Source of the DNA: Variovorax gracilis | GTDB lineage: Bacteria; Pseudomonadota; Gammaproteobacteria; Burkholderiales; Burkholderiaceae_C | Assembly (NCBI RefSeq): GCF_030317115.1 | Contig: NZ_JASZYF010000014.1 | Coordinates: forward strand, 1 to 64,000 | Direction: 5' to 3' | Length of the DNA stretch: 64,000 nt | Shown: positions 59,201-64,000 of the stretch, in pieces | Layout: every line of letters starts with the position of its first letter | How positions within the stretch are numbered: position 1 is the stretch's first letter | The notes under the pieces: model-generated | The model's input: only the letters and a program-made list of their open reading frames with translations | Databases searched by the model: none | Told to the model about the DNA's origin: nothing | Program-made: the position numbers and the translations under genes

Positions 59201-61660
59201 GGCGGCACCTTCAACGGCACGCCGGGCGTCGACCCCCAGATCGACCTGGTGGCCAATGACACCGACGTCGATGCGGGCGACGCCAGGATCGTCACGGGCA
59301 TCCGTGCCGGCACCGAAGCCGCCGGCGGCGCGTTCACGGCGGTCGGCTCGACCCTCAACGTCATCGGGCAGTACGGCACGCTCACGACAGCCGCGAACGG
59401 CAACGGCTATACCTACCGGCTCGACAACAGCGCGGCGGCGGTGCAGGCGCTGCGATCGGGCGACACGTTGAGCGAGGTGTTCAGCTACAGCATGCGCGAC
59501 CTCGCTGGCGCAACGGACGTGGCGCAGCTCACCATCACCATCCGCGGTGCATGGGATGCGCCGGTGGCGGTCAACGATACGGCGGTGGCCCTCGCCAACA
59601 ACGGCGCCGGGCGCACCTTCAATCCGACGCGCAACGTGCTGGCCAACGACACCGATGTCGACCTGCCCGACGTGCTGCACGTGTCCGGCATCCGCGTGGG
59701 CACCGAAGCGGCGGGCGGATCGCTGGTGAACGTTCCGGCGGGCACCAGCAGCCTCGACGGCACGGTGATCGACGGCCTGTACGGCCGGTTGACCATCGGC
59801 TCCAACGGCACGGCCACCTATGTCGTCGACGTCAACAATCCCGCCGTGCAGGCACTGGGCCTGCTGGAGTTCGCCGACGAGTATTTCACCTACCAGGCGA
59901 CGGACCTCGGCGGGCTCAACGACCTGGCCCAGATCCACATCATCGTCGTGGGCCTCAACGATCCGCCGAAGGGCGTCGCGGACGCCGCCACCGCCATCGA
60001 GGCGGGTGGTGTGAACAACGCGCAAGCCGGCGTGGACCCGACGGGCAACGTGCTGGCCAACGACACCGACGTCGAGGGCGATGCGCTGGTCGTGACCGGC
60101 TTCCGCACGGGCGGCTCGACGGGCAGCGGAACGGCAGGCACGCTCGGCTCCGCGCTGCGCGGCCTGTATGGCAACCTGACGCTCAACGCGGATGGCAGCT
60201 ACACCTATGTGCTCGACAACAGCCTCCCCGAGGTCGAAGCCCTGCGCACGAGCGGCCAGACCCTGACCGACACCTTCACCTATGCGCTCGCCGACATCTG
60301 GCAGGCGCCCTCCTCGGCCGAGCTGCGCATCACCATCGACGGCCGCAACGACACGCCGATCGCGCGCGACGACAACGCGACCGCAGTCGAGGCGGGCGGC
60401 ATCGCGAACCAGACGCCGGGGGTGAACCCCACGGGCAACGTCCTGGTCAATGACAGCGACGTCGACAGTGCCGCCAACGGCGAGACCCTGCGCGTGCTCG
60501 GCGCCGGCAGCGTCGGCAGCAGTGCCCAGCGCGTGCTCGGCGTGCGCAATGCGGTCGGGGATTCCGTCGTCGCGGGCCAGGTGCTGGCGGGCCTCTACGG
60601 CCAGCTCACGCTCAACGCCGACGGCAGCTACACCTACGTGCTCGACAACGCCAACCCCACCGTGCAGGCGTTGCGCAACGCGGGCGAGACGCTGAGCGAG
60701 AGCTTCACCTACCGCGTCAGCGACACCGCCGGCGCGACTTCCGAAGCGCGCCTGAACGTGCTGATCCAGGGTGCCAACGATGCGCCGGTCGCGCGCGACG
60801 ACAGCAACGTCGCGCCCGGCGAGCGGCCCGCCCCGCAAGCCACCGGCAACGTGCTGCCCAACGACTCCGACGTGGATGGCGGCGACAACCTGCAGGTGGT
60901 CGCGATCCGCACCGGCGCCGAGGCGGGGACCGGCACGCCCGGCGCGGTCGGCCAGAGCATTGCCGGGCGCTACGGCACGCTGGTGATCCACGCCGACGGC
61001 AGCTACACCTACACGGTCGACCAGACCAACCCCGACGTGCTGGCCTCGGCCGGGCTGGGCCGCGTGCTGCAGGACGTGTTCACCTACACAGTCGCCGACC
61101 GCGGGGGCGCCATCGACGCGGCACAACTGGTGATCGACCTCGACATCGCGTCGCCCTACCTCGCACCGCCGGGGCCGAACTACTTCATGTATTTCCTGGA
61201 CAGGGACTATCCGGGCGCGATCCTGCCGGATGTGCGGCCCGCGATCTACATCACTCCGGTGGTGGAGCAGGTCGACACCGCACTGAAGATCTCCGCCTGG
61301 GGGAGCGACGGCAGCCAGTTGCTGTGGCAGTTGCCGCCCGAGATGGGTGGCACCTCGATAGGTGCCGGCCTCGGCGAGGTGCCTGAGCAGCACGTCGCCC
61401 GCGCCGTCGGGCAGAGCCGGCGCGACAGCGACTTCGACCTGGCGCGGATCCTCGGCCGCGAAGGCCGCGTCAACCTCAGTGCCGACGGCCTGCTCACCGC
61501 GCCGTCCCTTTTCATTGCCGACCCCGAAGACATGGTGCTGGACGTCGAGCCGCCGGACCCGCAGACCGCCCTCGGCTTCAGGGAGCAGTTGCGCGAGGCG
61601 GCGCAGCGCCTCCATCCACTCGGGCCGGCGGACGCTTTCGAATCGGCGACACGCATCTGA
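50225..61660 (+). CDS. Giant surface/secreted protein: DUF4347, DUF11-like and VCBS repeats
   Basis: About 3,811 residues. N-terminus: a LEPR-type segment (residues ~22-32, ALEPRILFDAAA), then a DUF4347 domain (~78-242) with His133 in FSHGESGQF and Cys176 in LYGCNVG. Residues ~260-1860 hold about seven DUF11/SdrD-like beta domains. Residues ~1871-1996 are an SdrD-B-like domain (GLGIIQGTLWDD ... GQYRFGVLPAG). Residues ~2000-2132 are a cadherin-like domain, followed by 11 VCBS-type repeats (~2133-3640) each starting N-D-x-P-V/I-A. The last ~170 residues are unique. No RTX nonapeptides, no membrane anchor. ATG 50225 is preferred over ATG 50174 because it places the LEPR motif close to the N-terminus; ATG 50210 is another option. 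Acidic, Asn/Asp-rich domains suggest calcium binding. It is likely an adhesin or matrix protein exported via the adjacent TolC/adaptor. Confidence 0.88.
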   Translation: MNRRVELAMAIDPFRPQTHALALEPRILFDAAAASAAEQQHHADASHAATPSTPVEVAPRPASEVPPSSTPALPAPHQLVVIDSRVENREQLAAQLPADTKLLVVDSRTDGLAAITTALAEMGPVDSIQIFSHGESGQFTLGNRTLTSDNIDQASGVLGHWRSELAPGADIQLYGCNVGAGPAGQALVNELAHWTGADVGASSDNTGSAAAGGNWTLEVRSGDVDKAIALSASSLASFQGLLAAGPAVGLSGGTDALLGGQFSFTVNMSNTSADDGYAPFVDLFMPATGKDGNDGATFIAATYLGQPVKSFVLTFDAAGNATHPLARDSSGNPVIVNAASVGMRPGDQMVVLQLPYGSLSQDQPTVAVQVTAQLSNLADTSLSDGAPDLTIRARGGFEFGNDALDNPTVDPSLIEASLHDFVVHPTLVTIDQSINMPEGETVTGPNYPHSQTVTVTPAPGQTLTNVSVTQELPGDIQVTSIVPGAGGTLTSITLRDGTVITDPAVIASTIASDSVFLSAYTITYATLSAPTNTVVNFYVPEAGADGSAVVDPFTGDDTTITFGSPTVSGRWTPADPRDVVPPATDIAFTNTGDGAGASFVAKSLSLIKQATVQADVGTAGLSPGDTLRYTLNVAISDFFAVGENFFGDGSFTITDTLADGQTFNGPATLSVTRGGVTQAIPLIVTSTPNADGTTTLVFDLAESLRTAPSVLVSLGALIGDLAFEDFRDGATTAVISYGATVAQSYTTPHPPHSEINEGDALGNNATVAGTLLVDGFNLTGFDESDGSATTSTIPTRQVDIQLVSINGGSPAATPELHPGDVVTFRMSYDLVTGDYEGFRLTAYMPQPLLNLSGVTWSQGAGIGQWALGPGNTNPDGIDSVTTGPGNSVIFDFGNYVNSSVNGSRVEVQFTLRVGDQPFADQRELDVLAQSDQLTTIVKNHLVSSDVAVITSVAEPVLDIRHGVVSTTHGTVTGTTGTWNAPGTAGVPFQGSVTELAAVNGDVTGIDAGDTLRLATAIENRGGGGAFDVQTTVTLPAGLSFVGNSLAAANLRIYRGDGSLLVAGTDYSVSGNEITFLDAGAVPTLAPGRPGTAADASGANMVVITYEVVVGATIDAARTLQSTAALTHYASVNGGSDFAPVDITELANQQVAAPAVIKNFAGGSLDNSDSSATHTTGSDLAVGESMLYDIVVTLPEGTTQSLRLDDLIPAGLRLDTSFNGGLGYQLITTTAGSAALGADFNGTVTPGAIGAISGTIGNDGAGARLAFTAAGATADNVTNNNSFVVRVRLVTSNVSGNQANRALQNSAQVIYSDPDTDTPNGTVPVDRTVALTGGAPIVTVREPTLQIAQTLITDPGLGFDDGDPVEFTITISNGNGSSDFDAFDISLLDNLPPELNNLTLAEVTYQGAATNNGGPGFEIVGRQLRTAAGANIDIGKGGSIVLRITGVVNASAASEPLFTNTAQVQWTSLNGNTAGTADPAGERTGVDGLLNTGVLNDYRRDSALTFNVAQGIRISRVGGLPDTPAVSPTSAPLEQVTIGEVIRYRVLVLVPEGNNPDYHVQVTLPSGLGFITPDALQNVVRVALISENELTTDANLAISGTLLINGNENSPEAQDITPTLTGAAPTGVFNPALIHVVVNPDGSQTITFDFGNMVNGDPNDPDLEGISLEFNARVLNQASNTAGAVLNVTARELVGGGPRASGNTVGERIVEPAFNGVDKRVIDFNPNPAGATGTATVALSFVENGTLSAFNTHLVDSFPAGSAYTFVSLTLNGTVYTPGTPLPAGITVSTAGGLTVDFDRLDPGAQVRVVYQVTLPNAAAVASSNAVLTWTSLPEDFTSWGGTPVGTDGTANGERTGIGGTPNTYVLAEGAGLGIIQGTLWDDTASATASAVPDGPPLAGQPVSLTWGGVDGNLATAADNRVFTTTTDVNGQYRFGVLPAGVFRIDTPSGTISYPQPLGDLRVRIDTDAASPLGQIVVTLGESATAAANAGYVEQNDAPENHLPAVAPSGLEDVALPIAGLSVTDVDAAGGTLDITLSVLHGTLSLTGVPPGVTATGSATGTLRLSGNLAALNLALANLQYLGNLDYNGTDTLTILTNDRGNTGDANGDGIPTQNPADALSDQDTLQIVLAPVNDQPVAVDDVADATEAGGTDNRLIGVDPAGNLLTNDTDVDIATNGDQLRVITFGLQGGQQVGLPSIGANSVNGLYGTLTVGANGGYQYVVNNDDPTVQALRLSGQTLVERFTYTLSDIEGLRDTAVLTVTIHGANDTPVAVFDVGNAVEAGGVNNTTPGSNATGNVLANDTDVDSAANGETQQVTGVRNVGPLAQGPVSGVNPGTSAGTGTAVIGRYGTLTIGADGTYTYVVFDNDPAVQRMVPGDTLDDVFSYRVTDAAGLDDLTELRIIISGANDNPVASDDHADAQAASTNGNAQESNPAGNVILFPSRPGTIDQPGGNGVDLDVDRTDTPNSLLAVTGIGTGPEAPGVVLSPVAPGTSLANGTAIAGTYALQGGVPVAGDFGTLVIGSDGAFTFDVNSDNLTLQSLQAGQTIDVIYTYRLTDTSGLTDLAQLVITVRGVNDPPVAQNVVALATERGGVANATPGVDPTGDATSASFDPDGDPLTVTFVRAGAEGAGGTDLPVGLAGAVVAGQYGTLTLQSDGTYAYAVDNNNAAVQALRRISDVLIDRFTFTIDDGNGETDQGEVVVLVRGQNDNPVAADDVASALEAGGLHNDQPGVDPTGNVLANDADVDGGEVPADPLDYGETRAVSSFRTGTEAATGTAGVLGTELRGAYGWLTLNADGSYTYRVDNDDPAVEALRLDVDTLTDSFSYTVIDAAGAQDRATLNVTIHGANDTPVAHPVVVVAVEAGGQSNNIPGVDPTGNVVDLIDDVDGSGEIVIAVDIARGIINGVIGTPFRGLYGSILLNIDGTLSYTLDNDNPVVQALRTSSDTLTENFTYQVRDRAGATSSAPLTVIIQGRNDNPVAVDDAAISVEAGGTFNGTPGVDPQIDLVANDTDVDAGDARIVTGIRAGTEAAGGAFTAVGSTLNVIGQYGTLTTAANGNGYTYRLDNSAAAVQALRSGDTLSEVFSYSMRDLAGATDVAQLTITIRGAWDAPVAVNDTAVALANNGAGRTFNPTRNVLANDTDVDLPDVLHVSGIRVGTEAAGGSLVNVPAGTSSLDGTVIDGLYGRLTIGSNGTATYVVDVNNPAVQALGLLEFADEYFTYQATDLGGLNDLAQIHIIVVGLNDPPKGVADAATAIEAGGVNNAQAGVDPTGNVLANDTDVEGDALVVTGFRTGGSTGSGTAGTLGSALRGLYGNLTLNADGSYTYVLDNSLPEVEALRTSGQTLTDTFTYALADIWQAPSSAELRITIDGRNDTPIARDDNATAVEAGGIANQTPGVNPTGNVLVNDSDVDSAANGETLRVLGAGSVGSSAQRVLGVRNAVGDSVVAGQVLAGLYGQLTLNADGSYTYVLDNANPTVQALRNAGETLSESFTYRVSDTAGATSEARLNVLIQGANDAPVARDDSNVAPGERPAPQATGNVLPNDSDVDGGDNLQVVAIRTGAEAGTGTPGAVGQSIAGRYGTLVIHADGSYTYTVDQTNPDVLASAGLGRVLQDVFTYTVADRGGAIDAAQLVIDLDIASPYLAPPGPNYFMYFLDRDYPGAILPDVRPAIYITPVVEQVDTALKISAWGSDGSQLLWQLPPEMGGTSIGAGLGEVPEQHVARAVGQSRRDSDFDLARILGREGRVNLSADGLLTAPSLFIADPEDMVLDVEPPDPQTALGFREQLREAAQRLHPLGPADAFESATRI
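56621..61144 (+). repeat. Array of 11 VCBS/cadherin-like repeats in the giant protein gene
   Basis: Repeat starts lie at 56621, 57023, 57446, 57950, 58349, 58772, 59153, 59552, 59957, 60347 and 60776. Periods are 402, 423, 504, 399, 423, 381, 399, 405, 390 and 429 bp, all multiples of three. Each unit has N-D-x-P-V/I-A ... EAGG ... DPTGNVLANDTDVD ... YGTLTL-x-x-DGSYTY ... FTY. The EAGG turn is lost in units 3, 8 and 11. The variation shows an old, diverged array rather than a recent tandem expansion. Confidence 0.85.
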
Positions 61661-61672
61661 AGAAGGAAGAAC

Positions 61673-63235
61673 ATGCGACGGCATCCTCTCAAGCTACTGG
61701 GCGCGGCCATGGGAACGGCGCTGCTGCTGGGCGCCTGCGGGTCCCTGGAGCCCACTCCCTACACGCAGGACGAGCTGCGCAAGCGCGTGACCGACGACAA
61801 GGTGCGCATGTATGCCGACCAGGAGCCGGTCACGCTGCCGATCACCTTCTACGAAGCCGCGGCGCGCGCGCTGAAGTACAACCTCGACTACCGCCTCAAG
61901 CTGATGGAAAGCGCGTTGGCGACCGACCTGCGCGACGTGGCGAGCTACGAGATGCTTCCGCGGCTGGTGGCATCGGCCGGCTACGTCGGCCGCAACAACG
62001 ATTCGGGCGGCACCTCCATCGGCATCGAGGACCGGCAGGTGAGCCTGCGGGCCTCGACTTCCGAGGAGCGCGACCGCAACCTCGCGGGCTTGGGATTGAG
62101 CTGGAACCTCCTCGACTTCGGCGTTGCCTACTACCGCACCCAGCAAAGGTCCGACCAGATCCTGATGGCGAACGAACGCCGCCGCAAGGTTGCGCAGAAC
62201 GTGCTGCAGGACGTGCGCAACGCCTACTGGCGCGCGCTGGGCGCCCAGCGCCTGCTCCCCGAGGTCGACGGCTTGCTGGCACGCACGCACAAGGCGCTCG
62301 GCGCCGCCCGCGAGGCGGAGACCAAGGGCCTGCTGCCGCGCCAGGACGTCCTCGCCTACCAGCGTGCGCTGATCGATTCGGTCTACCTGCTGACCGTGCG
62401 CCGCCAGGACCTGGAATTCGCCCAGGCCGAACTCGCCGCCCTGATATCGCTGCCCCCCGGCGCGAAGATGGTGCTGGCCGACACCGCCGAGCCGACGATG
62501 CCGGTCGTGACGAAGGACATCGACCGGCTCGAGCAGCTTTCGCTGGAGAACCGTCCGGAAGTCATGGAGGAGTGGTATCGCATGCGGGTCGACGACTACG
62601 ACCTGAAGGTCGCCAAGGCCCAGTTGTGGCCGAACGTCGGCATCACGCTCGACAGCCTGTATGACTCGAACAAGTTCCTCTACAACAACGCCTGGAACGT
62701 CATCGGCGTGCAGGTGTCGTTCAACCTGCTGAAGCTGCTGCAGATGCCTTCGCTCAATTCGGCGCAGGCCAGCCAGACCCGGACGGCCGAGGCCCGCCGG
62801 GTCGCCTTGTCGATGGCGGTGCTCACGCAGGTGCGCGTGGGCTACCTGCGCTACCAGTTGGCCCGCCAGGAAGTCGAGTTCGCGGACGAGAGCCTGCGGG
62901 TCGATCGGCGGCTGCTGGAGTACGCCCAGTCGGCCCGCACCGCCTCGGTCGGCACCGAGCTGGAGCTGATTCGCGCCGAAGGCCGCTACCTGCTGTCGCG
63001 CTACCAGCGCGAGGCCGCCTACGCCAGCGCGCAGGCCGCGCAGGGACGGCTCTACAACTCGGTGGGCTTCGACGTGCTGCCCGAATCGATCGACAAGAGC
63101 GACATCCCGTCGCTCGCCAGGGACATCGAGAAGAAGATGGGCGAACACGAGCAGCGCAGCCTGATCGCGAGCTCCGGAATGCAAGGAAGCGGCAATGCCA
63201 CCACGCCCCTCACATCCGTCACGCAGCAGCACTGA
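61673..63235 (+). CDS. TolC-type outer-membrane efflux/secretion lipoprotein
   Basis: 520 residues with a lipoprotein signal (LLLGACGS, Cys22). Two OEP domains of mainly coiled-coil helices (about 60-280 and 285-490) form the TolC-like pattern. Examples are NLAGLGLSWNLLDFGVAYYRTQQRSDQ in the first half and NAWNVIGVQVSFNLLKLLQMPSLN in the second. It lies 12 bp after the giant gene and overlaps the adaptor by 41 bp, so it is the outer-membrane channel for export from this locus. Some 40 residues of tail follow the second OEP. Confidence 0.9.
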   Translation: MRRHPLKLLGAAMGTALLLGACGSLEPTPYTQDELRKRVTDDKVRMYADQEPVTLPITFYEAAARALKYNLDYRLKLMESALATDLRDVASYEMLPRLVASAGYVGRNNDSGGTSIGIEDRQVSLRASTSEERDRNLAGLGLSWNLLDFGVAYYRTQQRSDQILMANERRRKVAQNVLQDVRNAYWRALGAQRLLPEVDGLLARTHKALGAAREAETKGLLPRQDVLAYQRALIDSVYLLTVRRQDLEFAQAELAALISLPPGAKMVLADTAEPTMPVVTKDIDRLEQLSLENRPEVMEEWYRMRVDDYDLKVAKAQLWPNVGITLDSLYDSNKFLYNNAWNVIGVQVSFNLLKLLQMPSLNSAQASQTRTAEARRVALSMAVLTQVRVGYLRYQLARQEVEFADESLRVDRRLLEYAQSARTASVGTELELIRAEGRYLLSRYQREAAYASAQAAQGRLYNSVGFDVLPESIDKSDIPSLARDIEKKMGEHEQRSLIASSGMQGSGNATTPLTSVTQQH

Positions 63236-63995
63236 GCGGGCCCTGCTCGCGTTGGTGCTCGCGGCGGTCATCCCGGCCGCGTGGGCCGCGACCGACGCGC
63301 GCAAGCCCGCGAACGCCGCCATGGACGACCCGGGCGCGATCCGCGTGCTGCTGGCTTCGCGCCTGGAGACCACGCTGTCGAGCCAGATGAACGGCACGCT
63401 CGGCGACCTGCAGGCCGAGTTGGGCCAGAAGGTGGCAAAGAACGCGCTGCTGGCGCAATTCATCTGCACCGAGACGCAGGCGCGCGTGAAGGTGGCCGGC
63501 GCCGAACTCAACATGGCGCGCCAGAACCTCGAGGCCAAGCGCAACCTGCAGAAGCTCAATGCCGCGGGAGACCTCGAAGTGCTGATGGCGACCACCGAGG
63601 TCGACAAGACCGAAGGCGCCCTCACCCTCGCGCGAACGCAAAGCGGCTACTGCCAGGTGCGCGCACCCTTCAGCGGACGCATCGCCAAGGTGCTGGCCAA
63701 GCCGCACCAGACCGTGAGCGCCGGCACGCCGCTCTTCGACCTGGTCAGCGACGGCGCGCTCAAGGTGCGGCTCAACGTGCCTTCCACGCTGCTGGCGCGG
63801 CTCAAGCCGGGCGCGCCGCTGGTCGTGACCATCCACGAGACGGGCAAGAGCTACCCGGCGCAGGTGAGCGCGATCAATTCCCGTGTAGATGCGGTGGCGC
63901 AGACCGTGGAGCTGGAAGCGCGGCTCAACAGCGAGCATCCCGAGCTGATCCCGGGGATGAGCGGCATCGCCCGGTTCCCCACGGACCGTGACTGA
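63195..63995 (+). CDS. Periplasmic adaptor (RND/HlyD-type membrane-fusion protein), short form
   Basis: 266 residues, complete. The N-terminus has a signal peptide (ALLALVLAAVIPAAWAA, about 15-32). A lipoyl-like half (VLLASRLETTLSSQMNGTLGDLQAELGQKVAKNALLAQF), a helical hairpin (about 90-135), the second lipoyl half (YCQVRAPFSGRIAKVLAKPHQTVSAGTPLFDLV) and a beta-barrel (LKVRLNVPSTLLARLKPGAPLVV) follow. It is shorter than usual adaptors (300-400 residues) and without a long coiled-coil, so it should form a compact adaptor. ATG 63195 has GGAAG upstream and overlaps the TolC gene by 41 bp. A GTG at 63988 (reading T-E-R) could start the next gene, cut off by the window edge. Confidence 0.85.
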   Translation: MPPRPSHPSRSSTERALLALVLAAVIPAAWAATDARKPANAAMDDPGAIRVLLASRLETTLSSQMNGTLGDLQAELGQKVAKNALLAQFICTETQARVKVAGAELNMARQNLEAKRNLQKLNAAGDLEVLMATTEVDKTEGALTLARTQSGYCQVRAPFSGRIAKVLAKPHQTVSAGTPLFDLVSDGALKVRLNVPSTLLARLKPGAPLVVTIHETGKSYPAQVSAINSRVDAVAQTVELEARLNSEHPELIPGMSGIARFPTDRD

Positions 63996-64000
63996 GCGCC

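Noticed and set aside
50225..61660. RTX repeats or a LapA-like TAAG cleavage site in the giant protein
   Set aside because: I found no GGxGxDxUx nonapeptide runs and no TAAG/AAG-type motif in a retention-module context near the N-terminus.

Overview
The window is high-GC DNA with dense, mostly co-oriented gene blocks. It has many orphan Bug/TctC solute-binding proteins, an Ohr/OhrR peroxide switch, IclR/LacI/TetR/MerR catabolic regulators and an FixJ-like two-component set. This mix suggests a Burkholderiales soil bacterium of the Comamonadaceae, most like Variovorax. That is an inference from gene content; no rRNA or tRNA is present. I see no insertion sequence, prophage, integrase or CRISPR array.

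Layout. 1-5.5 kb: the start of a secreted (probably beta-barrel) protein, an NlpC/P60 lipoprotein, then a four-gene membrane operon (SMR-type flippase, HAD-UbiA fusion, two polytopic GT-C-like proteins) that looks like a polyprenyl-phosphate-sugar glycosylation unit. 5.6-7.1 kb: a ZIP metal transporter operon with a Fur-box-like site and a 40-residue first ORF. 7.2-8.5 kb: ohr and ohrR with three paired operators, recognisable promoters, a small leader ORF and a strong terminator. 8.5-14.3 kb: catabolic genes (SMP-30 lactonase, IclR regulator, DctP binding protein, acyl-CoA ligase). 14.4-21.1 kb: small secreted proteins, a SulP permease, a periplasmic TPR protein, and a TetR/NTF2-like pair with two palindromic operators. 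21.1-27.9 kb: a LacI-controlled sugar-acid operon (IlvD/Edd dehydratase, RraA-like aldolase, three Bug proteins) with matching operators before the regulator and before the operon. 28-33.7 kb: MFS permease, 8-oxoguanine deaminase, peroxiredoxin and hypotheticals. 33.7-41 kb: VWA protein, DUF899 protein, MerR-MFS efflux operon, holin-like protein, YbaY-like lipoprotein coupled to acetoacetyl-CoA synthetase. 41-50 kb: second peroxiredoxin, persulfide dioxygenase-rhodanese, secreted proteins, a sensor kinase with two response regulators, DUF1622 and MarC-type membrane proteins.

50.2-64 kb is the most striking part: an 11.4-kb gene for a surface or secreted protein of about 3,800 residues, followed 12 bp later by a TolC-type outer-membrane lipoprotein and an overlapping periplasmic adaptor. 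The giant protein has a LEPR-type N-terminus, a DUF4347 domain with an HG...GC pair like that of caspase-fold peptidases, about seven DUF11-like domains, an SdrD-B-like domain and 11 VCBS/cadherin-like repeats. It has no RTX nonapeptide block. The locus reads as a dedicated export-and-display system whose inner-membrane part lies beyond the window or elsewhere.

Starts were chosen from ribosome-binding sites, signal peptides and family lengths. Where they differ from the longest open frame this is stated.
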